From positions 624,663,852 to 624,727,851 of the forward strand of contig NC_133666.1 of assembly GCF_037893015.1 (NCBI RefSeq): DNA of 64,000 bases. Reading direction: 5' to 3'. The notes beneath the pieces are model-generated. The model was not told the DNA's origin, did not search any database, and saw only the letters and a program-made list of their open reading frames with translations. Origin of the DNA: Macrotis lagotis. Taxonomy: Eukaryota; Chordata; Mammalia; Peramelemorphia; Peramelidae. The position numbers were made by a program, and so were the translations under genes. This document shows, in pieces, positions 22,613 to 50,599 of this stretch. Position 1 is the stretch's first letter; each line of letters starts with the position of its first letter.

Positions 22613-25600
22613 TCACAAGTGGTCCTCGGCTTCCTCAATCTGGGACTCCATCTCAAACTGGGATTCTGCCTGGGGCTGGGACTGATAGGGCAGGGGTTGG
22701 GACTGAGGTTGCGGTGCAGGCCAGGAGCAAGATTCCCTACCATCTTGGGACCCCTCTCTCTGGATTTTGGAGAGGAGTCTGGCAGTTTCCTGGGTAATCT
22801 CAAAGTGCTTTGGCAGTTTGGCTCGGCGAAAGGGGCTGCCTTCGGGGGAAGCATTGGTCCAAGACCCCTGGCCCCGAAGGCTTCCATAGCGGTCCTTGTT
22901 AGGGGTTTCTTCACAGAGTTTAGAAGCCACCAGGGCCAGACTGGACAACTGGTGGATGACTGGCTTGACTCCCCCGGCCCGGGGATATTTCACAGGTTGG
23001 CGACTGAAGTGGCCCCGAGACTGTGTCCCTAGTGGGGTTTCCTCACGAACTTGATTGGAATCTGACAGGGAACAGGGGGACTGATTAGTTTTAGCCTCCC
23101 TAAATCTTCATCCAAGATTATTCCTACATAAACATTTCTCATAGAATTATTCTCTGGAGTATTGTACCACTTTGACACCAACAGTTATCCTGAGATCATT
23201 ACCCCAAGTTCTATAGGCAACTTAGTGGGGCTCAGTGGATCTGGATCTGGGGTCAGGAATTAAGTTCAGTCACGTCTATGGACCATAGTGTCCATGGGAT
23301 TTTCTTGGCAAAGATACTGGAGTGGTTTGCCATTTCCTTCTCCATAGATTAAGGTAAAATGAGATTAAGTGACTTACCCAGGGTCACACAGTTCAGTGTC
23401 TGACATTGGATTTGAACTCAGGTCTTCCTGATTCCAGGCCACTAAGTCATCTAATAGCCTTGGGGGCAGTTAGGAATATTTGTGTTCAAATAGATACTTC
23501 TAAGTTGTGTGACTGAACAAGGCACTTAATGCCTTATTTTACTCATCTGTAAAATGGGGATCATAGTATCTATCTCCAAAAAATGCTTTGTAAACCTACG
23601 TAAACAATAGCAATTACCACTAGTAATTATATCATCTAGGGCAACATGTGTGCCAGACTTCTCAGGGATACTCAACCTCCTAGCCCTTCCCCAGTTCCTC
23701 CCAGAGTAACCCCCAAATCTTTGAGGCAGAGCCACGTCTACCTAAGACCTCCCAGACTCATTTTAAACACCCTCAGCCATACTGCACTCACCTTCTCTCT
23801 CTTCTGAGGAGCTCCCAACAACCCACTCAATGAGTTCACCCTTGGATGGTGACGTCTATGAAAAGAAGCATCAATTTAACGTTACCAAGAGAGAAACTCA
23901 AAAGTCTCTAAAATGGGGCTGAGATATGAGAGTTTATCTGAGACCTTATCCTGGCTATATACAAAGAGATGAATTTCTTCTCAGTGAGTCTAAGGACAGT
24001 CTCACTGCACAATGTTAGAATCCGGAGTGTTCAGAACCCCTCACAAATCTCACTCTCTATTTGGAAATCCTTTGGGAGTTTCTTGAAAAGCTAAAGGTTT
24101 CTCCCCTTAAGCAGATTTTAAGTAAAACAACCATTTTTAGAGGAAATATCTCTTGATAATGTTGGAATTTGGGCCAACATTTCTAGGATATACCACTCCT
24201 CACCTCTACCATTCCTTGTGGGACTCAGAATGTCATTTCCTCTTCACTATTATACTATTCCCCATCATCTCCCATACTATAGCCTCTATAGTCACTAAAT
24301 GGACACCCCACCCCACCCCCAACTGTTAGCACACTCTTCATTCTTCTGTTACCCAAATGTTCCCGTTCCCCTCCCCCATTACCCTTAAACTGTTGCTTCA
24401 TCACTTCCCTTGACTCAGCCCAGGCTCTCTGACAGGGTATAGGACCTCCAGAGAGGTTATGCAGTAGAGAAAGCTGGAGACTGACTAAAAATGGACCCTA
24501 CCTCATCAGATGATGCTTGCACTCCTAAAGTTTCAGATCCTTCTTCAGCAGAGGTCTGTGTGGCAGGACCAAGAGTTCCAGAGTCAGATATTTCTGCAGT
24601 GGTAGGAGGGAGTTCTTCCATTCCAAAGACATGCTCATAGTGGACAATTAGGAACTCAACCATCTGTGCCTGGTATCCTGAGTCCAGGAGGCAGGCCACT
24701 GGGTTGGTGCTGACCCCACCCTGGCCTTTTGGTGGTCGAAGCAGCGTTGGGCCAAATACGATGCCCAGGTTGTTGGCTGACATCTTGTTTTCCTCAAACC
24801 TTGAGGCCACCCTAGAAAAAGACCTGGGTTCAGAGGGTTCCTACCTAGAGACCTTTGCCTAACCCCGATCTTAGCCCCAGCACCAACCCTACCTGAACAG
24901 ATGGGCCACTAGGTGTCGGAGAGTATTGTAGTTAGAACCAGGCAACTGTCTCAGGAGAGTTCTCAGGGCACTGACAGACTCAGCTGCAGGGTCAGTACCC
25001 GGGCCCGGGTCAAGATTGAGTTCAGATTCAGAGCTCCCTGAGGCATCTGATGATACACCTGGTTGCAGGGTCTTAGCCAGAGATATGAAGTCATCATAGA
25101 ATTGGGAGGGGATGATAGGATCTGTGAGCTGGGAGAACAAGGAGTGTTCTGGCTTTACCCCACAGAACAGATTGCTGCTCCACTCTCCTATCCCTCATGG
25201 GCTCCCATCTTCCCCACCTGATTTCTGTCCCTTAGTCTCCCAAATCCATACCCAACCGTTGTCCTCCACCATCCTCCTTGGATCCCTGATGCCCCTTCCC
25301 ATCTGGCCTGAGCCCCACCTCCTTAAGGAAGTGCTTGAGTACTCCTGTGACATCGTGGGGAGAGTTACCCGACAACTCCACCAAGGCCCAACCATTTTCA
25401 AAGGCCTGACAAAGCCGCTCCACTCGAACACGGGACCCGCTGATCCGATAAATACCCTGAGGATTAGAGTTTTAAGCCATGAAGCCAAGTTGCCACTTAA
25501 AGACCTGAATCATCAGGGCTCACAGTCCATCGGGAATCAAGGTCCGACTGAAGGTCACTAAGAGTCAGGGCCTGATCCTAGACTGGGACCCTCACCCCCT

Positions 25601-28600
25601 GCCTAGAATATACACCTTTCTTCAAAAGGATCACTGGTTCCCATGTGTCACATCTTAAAGGAAATCTATCTGATCTCCTTAATTGCTAACCCCCCCCAAT
25701 TATGTATTTTTTTGTTTAATTTTTTAATTTATACATTGGATTCTCAAGGGCAGGGACTGTAATTTTTGTCATTGAATCCCCAGTGTGCTAGCATAGTGCC
25801 TGAATCACAATGGGCCCTTAAATGTTTAATAAATAGAATTGACTTGGCAATGACACACAGTAGGCCCACAAATGCCTATTAATGAAATAGAATTGACTTG
25901 GCACAGTGACACCCATTAGGCCTTAATGCTCATAGAATTGACTTGGCACCTGTACGCCGAGAGCCCGGTACTCAATTTCAGCAGTGCATTTGATGACCAA
26001 GAAGGGCACCTCCTCTGGGAAGTCCCGGGGCAGCTGCAGAAAGTCAACTCCAAAGAGCTGAGTTCGGGCCGGGAGCTTCCTGTGGCCACACGTGATCAGT
26101 AAGGACTGCAGGCAACGCTTGTGGCAGGCCAGAAAACACTGGAGGTTCAGGAAGGGGTTGAGAGTCAGTAGGAATCATGGAAAGGCTGGGAGTCACCAAG
26201 GGGCAAGAGGTCAGACACAAGAGGTCAGGGTCACAATACCTCCTCACATTCGATCCCGCTGACCATGAAGGTCTCACATTCTCGGCACTTAGCCGGCCCT
26301 CGAAGCTTTCGAAAACGGTGGGTCTGAGCTGCACTGGACAGTGTCCACTTCTTAAAGGGGCAAGATGTCTCATTGTCTGCTCCATCCCCAAGCTCTAGGG
26401 GTCAGTAAGGAAGGGACATTCAGGTTCAAGCCAGTTCTGGCTCCTGATTCTCCTCTTTTTGAAGTCATCTGAGAATTCAGGATCTAGGCCTCGTTTAGGG
26501 GGGTGAGTCTTGAGGATAAGAGAGAAGTTTTCACTTTTTTTTCAAACCCATGGGGCTGAAGGGATGATGTCCATGGTTAAAACCTCACCAGGGCTGGATG
26601 TAGGAGAATCCAAAGACCGAGACTCACTGCTTCCACCTACGCTGTCCACATCGCTGCCTAGAGATATGCCCAGGCTCCCTAGTTGAAAAGGAAGGCAGGT
26701 TGTGGCTATAAAGCCTTCAGTGCACCCCATCACCTCACTCCCATCTCCCCAAAACATTTCCCCATACATTATTCCTTGTTCCCTCACCCTTACCATGGTC
26801 CCCAGGCTCCTCCCAGAGGTTGAGCTCTGATAAGGATTCATTGGACTGCAAGGATTGCTGGGATGGAACCTTCTTTCGAGCATCCAGAGGGGAACTAAAG
26901 GGAGTTATGGATGAATGCTGAGCCTGGTCAGACACTAGAATCATGTCATCCAAACCCCCTTGCCCTGACCTAGTATTAAGCTGATAGATGACTATCTCCT
27001 GAGTAATGATTTATAGACTCACCCCCACCTGTGTGCTGAGGCCACAAATTCCTGGAAGGAGAAATCTGGTGGAGCTGGAGGAGGGGGCTCTGGCCACAGT
27101 GTCTGTACAAACTCAAGGTACTGCTGGCCAGGCTCAAAAGGTGAACAGCAATCACTAAGTGCTGAGAAACCCTGGGGTCCTCGTTGAGCCAGGTCCCCTC
27201 GAAGACTGAAGAGGTACAGGGACACCTAAGGAAGCACATAGATCCCTTACAGGTCACCCAAAAACATCCCCTCTCCCATGTTCTCAAATTTTCAGAGGCC
27301 CCAAGCACTCCCCAAGAGAACAGACTTCTCAGAGACACTCCCAATACTCACTCACCTTCTTGAGCTCCACATCTCCCTGAAGCAACATCTGTCGGACACC
27401 AGATACAATTCTCTGTTTTGTAGCCTCCAGATCCCGCAGTCGGAGATTAGCCTCCCGGATGCAGGTATGATAATGAGCTTCAGCCTCCTGTGCCTGGGGA
27501 AATCGAGGTATATATATAGAGAGAGAAGGGAAATTGAAGCCCAGGGAGTGAAAGGAAAGAGAGCCACAGGGAAAGATGCTCCCGCTGAGCACGGCTGTGC
27601 CCTCACCTTGGTCTGGGCCTCCTCCCGTGACCGGCGTCGGCGCTCTTGCTGCTTACCAGAAACCTCAGAAAGGACCAAGATTCGAGCCTGTACATCCTCA
27701 CTCCTCTGCAGGTACTGGAGCCGAGCTCGTCGTAAGGTCATCACTGCTTCACTCTGGGTCAAAGGTCAGGATCAGTGGTGATAGGGATCAGGAATGAGCA
27801 GGAACACCCACCCCCTCCCTGTTTCCCCCTCACCATCCTCTTCTGTTCACGAGCCCATTGGGCCTTCATCTCTTTCCGTTTTTTCTCTATTTCATTTCTC
27901 TGGGCCATCAGGGGCTGTAGGGACAGAGACAAGGGTTGGGTGGAACCTCTTTGAGAAAAGCCTACCATTCTGGGCCTCCCTACCAGCTCATCTCTCACCA
28001 GAAGTCAGTAAGGATGGGCACATATTTATCCACATATATTCATCTATATATACAAACATACATACATCCACCACCCACAGACCTGGTAATAATTATGTTT
28101 CTGCTGTGCCAGTATCTGCAGCGTCAGGTCTCCAAGGGTCAAGTCCTGCTCCAAGAAGAGGCCATAGACATCTCGGAGTGGTCCTGGAGGATGCTGAGAA
28201 AGGGGTAGAAACCAAGAGGGGAAGTTAAAGGACCCGACCGATAGGGCTGGATAGAACCTTTGAGACCTCCCAGGTCAACTGACCCTCTAGGTCCAAGATC
28301 ACCAGAGACCTGCATGATGGGAGGATGGGACAGGGGAAGGGGGCACGGACTCTGAGTAGAGTTAATAGGACCATACCTGCTGGTGGATGGACACCTTTGC
28401 TGCCTCAGCAAGCTTCATGATGTTCTTGGAAAACTCTAACTCTGGAAAGGGAAAAATGAAACCATGTCTGAGATTAGGGGCCACGGTTGAGAGTGAATCA
28501 GAAGTGGAGGCAGACAAAGAGAGTGGCAAGATCAAAGTAGTGGATTAAAAACTGGGGTTCACCAGTTAGGGTTTGTGTCCAAAGGCAGAATGGTGATAAA

Positions 28601-30036
28601 AGCTGAGGTCAGGGGACAGGGGTCAGGGGGTCAGGGTTAGGATCTGTCCAGAATCACCATAGCTTGCTCTCTTTTCAGTCCAGCTCAGAATCTCTTTTAT
28701 GTGTCTGCTCCACATCTTGGCATAGTCCAGGGCTGCCTCCACGCCTCCTTCGCCACGCACAAGCCGGACGTCCAGTTCTTCTCCTGGGAAAAGGGGGCCA
28801 ATGAAGGGACCGAGCCCATCCTTAACCCAAGCCCCGGGCCCAGTCCTTGACCTCAGCCTGTACCTGTGAGGGGGGGGATGTCTCCAGGGAAGGAGCAGCT
28901 CCAGTTTGGGGTCTCGTTAGTCTAGGGGAAAAGCTCAGTGTTTGTTTGGTGGTCGCTAGGCCCCCAGGACCTAGGGATGAATTTTAGAGGTCTCAGCAGA
29001 CCCCTCTTACCTGCTCTCCTGGCTCAGGGGCATCCACTGGCTCCGAGTCCCCAACCAACATTTCCACAGCCCTGGGGGTGAGGTAAGAGAGGAGACGGAC
29101 AGGGCTGAGTCTGCGTGGAGCGGGGCTTCTGGGGTTAGGGTGGGCCCCAGGAGAATTCTGGGATGGGGGTTCGCTCTCCCCCAGCCCCGCAGCCCCCACT
29201 CACGCATTTCCCAAGGAAATCTCCAGATTGTCCAGACTCCTGAAGATGTCACTGTAGCGATTCCTGCCCCCGACAGCGGCCGGGGTCGGGGAGACACCTG
29301 GAGGCGGGGCAGGGGGTCAGGCGCACCGGGCCCCCCCCCCCCCCCCGGGCCGGCACGTGCGGGGCCTCGGCCCCCCCCCCCCGCCCGGCGCCCCGGCGGA
29401 GGGGGCGCGGCGCCGGCCCTTCCCCCACCCCACTCCGTGCGCGGCAGCGGCAGAGGCACTCCCCCCGCCCCCCGGCCTCCTACCGAGCGGGGCTCCTTCC
29501 ATGGCCGCGGGCGCAGGCCCGGGGGGCTGCTCGGTGGAGGCGGCCGGACGCGGCCGGGCGGAGGCCAGCCTTTCCCCTCCCCCGCCCCCCAGGCTTCCTG
29601 CTTCCGTATGGGGACCCGCCCCCCCCACAGGGCGGGGACGCCCCGGGCGGGAAGTTCGCCCCCGCCCCCGCGCCGGGCCCGCCCGAGCCCCCGGGAAGCC
29701 GCCCCCCGGCCGGGCCCGCTCACCTCGCACGGCGGCCGCCAGGGCGGCCGCGGCCCCCCGGAGCCCCGGGCCCGCCAGCGCGGGGTGCCGGCTCTGCAGC
29801 TCGGCCACCGCCCGCAGCAGGTCCGCGAGGGGCGCCTCGAGCGCGCCGGGCCCGGCCGGGGAGGGCGCGTGATGCTGCGGCCCGGGCCCCCGCGCGCCCG
29901 CGGCCCCGCGGCCCCGCTCCCGGCCCTCCCGGCACAGCGCCCGAAAGCGGAGGAATTCCCTGTTGATGAGGCGGAGGTGAGCCGAGACCCGGCGCAGCTG
30001 GCCGGGGGAGCCCCAGCCCGGGGCCAGGCTGGCCAT
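22613..30036 (-). CDS. GMIP: GMIP, GEM-interacting F-BAR/C1/RhoGAP protein (complete; two first exons)
   Basis: Twenty coding exons: 29,724-30,036 (1a) or 29,484-29,502 (1b), then 29,204-29,297; 29,011-29,071; 28,864-28,921; 28,658-28,783; 28,377-28,441; 28,083-28,193; 27,834-27,914; 27,607-27,753; 27,356-27,493; 27,029-27,225; 26,794-26,894; 26,589-26,678; 26,240-26,394; 25,950-26,138; 25,319-25,456; 24,893-25,128; 24,502-24,811; 23,792-23,855; 22,613-23,061. All phases close, giving 942 aa with exon 1b (human about 970) or 1,040 aa with 1a. Domains in order are the F-BAR-like coiled coil (GVEAALDYAKMWSRH to LLQGDVELKK), a serine-rich linker (SDVDSVGGSSESRSLDSPTS), a C1 zinc finger (KCRECETFMVSG, CFLACHKRC, CGH), and a RhoGAP domain with the arginine finger in GIYRISG and the helix KMSANNLGIVFGPTLLRP. 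The family inactivates RhoA at membranes and binds the GTPase Gem. A segment present in human just before the C1 domain (containing ESSDDFEERDP) was not found with good splice sites, though similar text lies near 26,470. Confidence 0.95.
23218..23455. repeat. composite SINE in GMIP intron 19
   Basis: The plus strand shows TGGGATTTTCTTGGCAAAG and GGAGTGGTTTGCCATTTCC, then the antisense-type block AGTGACTTACCCAGGGTCAC and TTTGAACTCAGGTCTTCC. It matches the second SINE family seen at 20,040. Confidence 0.7.
25730..25948 (+). repeat. L2-like 3' end with a tandem triplicated tail
   Basis: TCTCAAGGGCAGGGACTGTA and TTTAATAAATAG are typical of L2 3' ends. The 17-mer ATAGAATTGACTTGGCA then occurs at 25,833-25,849, 25,887-25,903 and 25,932-25,948. 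The last copy runs up to the splice donor of GMIP exon 15 (intron begins at 25,949 on the minus strand). Confidence 0.75.
29484..29502 (-). CDS. GMIP: GMIP alternative first coding exon 1b (short N-terminus)
   Basis: ATG plus MEGAPL and one base, ending CTCG|GTAGGA in phase 1. It splices to the acceptor before 29,297 (CCTCCAG|GTGTCTCC), reading MEGAPLG-VSPTPAAVGGRNRYSDIF. The length of this N-terminus resembles human GMIP, which begins with about 14 residues before RKRYSDIF. The start context is GCGGCCATGG, a good Kozak match. Confidence 0.7.
29724..30036 (-). CDS. GMIP: GMIP alternative first coding exon 1a (104-residue N-terminal extension)
   Basis: From ATG at 30,034-30,036 (MASLAPGWGSPGQLRRV) to the strong donor GCGAG|GTGAGC, phase 1, compatible with the same acceptor as exon 1b. 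The frame shows GC-rich third positions and contains LINREFLRFRALCREG and ADLLRAVAELQSRHPAL. The latter resembles the ARHGAP29 text EELLRVLKSIMNKHQNL and the matching part of ARHGAP45, in the same place relative to the downstream YSDIFRSLDNLEISLGN, which itself resembles ARHGAP29 FQEVFSSIETLAFTFGN. I infer an ancestral N-terminal helical segment kept here. Expression cannot be seen from sequence. Confidence 0.6.
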
Positions 30037-30445
30037 GGGCCGGGCAGCGCCCCCGGCGGCGGCCCCCCCCGGCCCGGCTCCGAGCTTTCCGGTAGATGTG
30101 GACCATGGGCCGCCCCGGGGGCGTGGGGGCCTCACGGTCTCCCTGTGGGAGCCTGCTCCTGGGTGGCCGCGCAGGTCGGGACGGATGCAGGGGGCTGCCC
30201 CAGCCGGGCCACGGCCAGGGGTGGCTGGGCCGCATTCCAGCTCTTGGCTGGCAAGCCACGCATTAACCCCTCCCTGGCTGGGGAGGAACCTTGTAAAGAG
30301 GAGAGGCGCAGCTGCTGGGGCTGGAAATCTGGGGCAGGGAGGGAGGCCCAACAGCCCCAGACCGAAGCCTCCTCATCTGCGGCCCCATGGAGTTTCCAGT
30401 CATTAGAGGTAAAGGGAGAAGGGATGACCTCTGACATGGGGGTTG

Positions 30446-30465
30446 GAGTGTGTGTGTGTGTGTGG
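30446..30465 (+). repeat. (TG)n microsatellite
   Basis: A short TG run followed by a G run, between GMIP exon 1a and the ATP13A1 3' end. Confidence 0.85.
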
Positions 30466-30824
30466 GGGGGTATCTGCACTCTCTTTGGTTGGCTCCGGGG
30501 TCATAGAGATAACCCTCTCTTCAATAAAAAAAAGTTAGGGGAGAGTTAATGAAGGCCAAAAGGGTTCAAAAACAGTCCAGGAGGTACCAGCTAGACCAGT
30601 TGTTGGGAATGGACAGAGGGTGGGACTCTGGGTGAGGAAGGAAGCCTTAAAAAAACCAGCCAAGCAGGCTGAGATGGCGTCACTTGTCTGCACTGCCCTC
30701 CTCCCCCCTTCCCAATGTGGGGATTCCTCTCAAGAGAGGAGCCTTTTCCAGTTCCAAATCTCTTATCCTATGATAACAACAGACAGTTGAGGCATAGATT
30801 AATTTTAAAATACGCTGATGCTGC

Positions 30825-30830
30825 TTTATT
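30825..30830 (-). terminator. ATP13A1: ATP13A1 polyadenylation signal
   Basis: Canonical AATAAA on the minus strand, about 200 bases past the ATP13A1 stop at 31,033-31,035. Confidence 0.85.
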
Positions 30831-31032
30831 TACCAAAGGGGGAGGGAATAGAGCAGGGGGCCACAGTACAAAAGATTCCCACTTAAGTCTGTCCTAGATC
30901 GTCACTTAGAACACTGACAGGGAGGGGGCGGTCACTGCTCCTCCCTCCAAAATCTGGGTTCATCCAGGTTCCCCCCTGGAGTGACATGGTCGCCTGTCCA
31001 TGGTCCTGGGAGGGAGGGCCCTAGGTTCCGGC

Positions 31033-49413
<18,381 letters not shown>

Positions 49414-49572
49414 CTTCCCCAGCTCGGCACTCGCTTCCGGGGACAGGCGCCGGCTCACTTCCGGTATCCCCCTTCCGCGGCTCCTGCACGCCGCCATTGC
49501 CGGCCGCGACCGGAAGGGGAGGAACCCAAGGCCTTGCCGGGCACCTCGACTACCCGAAGCGGCGGCGGTGAG

Positions 49573-50422
49573 ATGTGAGTAGTAGCGGGAGCCCCGGCCG
49601 GCCGCTGGAGCTCTGGAACCCGCCGGGGCCTTCCCTCCCCTGCTTTCCGCTCCCCCTGCTTAGGGAGAGCAGGGCAGCGACGAAGGGGCTCGCCATTTCT
49701 GGGCCTGGTGGAACCCTCCCGGGCCCGGCTCTCCCCAGGCCCCGCCTCCCTCCCGGGCCCGGCCTCTCCCCAGGCCCCGCCTCCCTCCCGGGCCCGGCCT
49801 CTCCCCCGGGCCCCGCCTCTCCCCCGGGCCCCGCCTCCCTCCCGGGCCCCGCCTCCACTTGCTGCACTTCCGTCCCGCAGGCAGGCGGCCCTGGAGGTGA
49901 CGGCGCGCTACTGCAGCCGGGAGCTGGAGCAGTACGGCCAGTGCGTGGCTGCCAAGCCCCAGTCGTGGCAGCGGGACTGCCACCACCTCAAGATGAGCAT
50001 CGCGCAGTGCACCTCCTCCCAGTGAGTCTGGGCGGCGGCGGGGGGGCGGGGGGAAGCGGGGCTCCGCCTGCCCGGAGGCCCGGCCTTCCTGACGCTGCCT
50101 TCTTCCCCTCCGCCGCCTCTGCCCAGCCCCATCATTCGTCAGATCCGTCAGGACTGTGCGGAGCCTTTTGAAGCCTTTGAGCTGTGTCTTCGACAGAACG
50201 AGGCCGCCGTGAGCAACTGCTCCGAGCACGTGCGGAGATTCCTGCAGTGTGCCGAACGGGTGCAGGCCCCCGCAGAGGTGGGCTTGGGGGGCTCGGGAGG
50301 GTCCGGTTGGAGGGTGGGGCCTTGCCCCCAAACTTCGCTCCATGTAGATTTGGGAAGGGAAGGGCAGATGAGCGACCCCCCATCATTTTCCTCCACAGCC
50401 GAACCCCATTCAGGCAAAGTGA
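49573..50422 (+). CDS. CHCHD5: CHCHD5, twin-CX9C mitochondrial intermembrane-space protein (complete)
   Basis: Four coding pieces, 49,573-49,574, 49,881-50,021, 50,127-50,277 and 50,399-50,422, give 105 residues (human 110). The start codon is split: GAGAT|GTGAGT joins CCCGCAG|GCAGGCGG to read ATG CAG GCG GCC, that is [12 protein letters not shown] as in human. Two CHCH units each hold paired CX9C motifs with exact nine-residue spacing ([44 protein letters not shown]). Such proteins are imported and oxidised by the CHCHD4/MIA40 relay; the function of CHCHD5 itself is poorly known. The C-terminus PNPIQAK differs from human. It is a normal intron-bearing gene divergent from ATP13A1, not a retrocopy. 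Confidence 0.95.
49714..49857 (+). repeat. GC-rich minisatellite in CHCHD5 intron 1
   Basis: About five units of the theme CTCCCCAGGCCCCGCCTC / CCTCCCGGGCCCGG, 20-35 bases each, end just before the CHCHD5 exon 2 acceptor. Imperfect copies, likely variable in number. Confidence 0.9.
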
Positions 50423-50554
50423 ACCCAGTTTTTCTTGGGCCTTGGACATCTTGAGCTAGTGTGAACCTGGGATTTTCTCTGGAGAGCCCTTAGACAAGGA
50501 TTGGTCTCTGAAGGCTGACCTGACTGCAGTACTGAGCTCACACCTCATCAACCA

Positions 50555-50560
50555 AATAAA
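50555..50560 (+). terminator. CHCHD5: CHCHD5 polyadenylation signal
   Basis: AATAAA in ACCAAATAAAGACATT, about 135 bases past the stop codon. Confidence 0.88.
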
Positions 50561-50599
50561 GACATTTATTTGTATGGAAAACTATGTCTGAGCAAACCT

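Larger units (their letters stand above)
29000..30230. promoter_or_regulatory. GMIP: CpG island over GMIP first exons
   Basis: A CpG-rich block covers both candidate GMIP first exons (29,484-29,502 and 29,724-30,036). Poly-C runs at 29,331-29,346 and 29,371-29,382 lie in the intron before exon 2. ATP13A1 ends at about 30.8 kb, so this island serves GMIP only. Confidence 0.8.

Noticed and set aside
29720-30259. A second minus-strand frame (MACQPRAG...) over GMIP exon 1a
   Set aside because: It would match exon 2 only through a poorer internal acceptor, and its residues are Pro/Gly/Arg filler, whereas the other frame has helical, paralogue-like text.
29140-30549. A 469-codon plus-strand frame across the GMIP promoter
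   Set aside because: It is antisense to GMIP exons 1a and 2, is low complexity, and has no similarity that I recognise.
49573-50422. CHCHD5 as a processed retrocopy at a new place
   Set aside because: It has three introns with good splice sites and a CpG-island promoter, so it is a normal gene.
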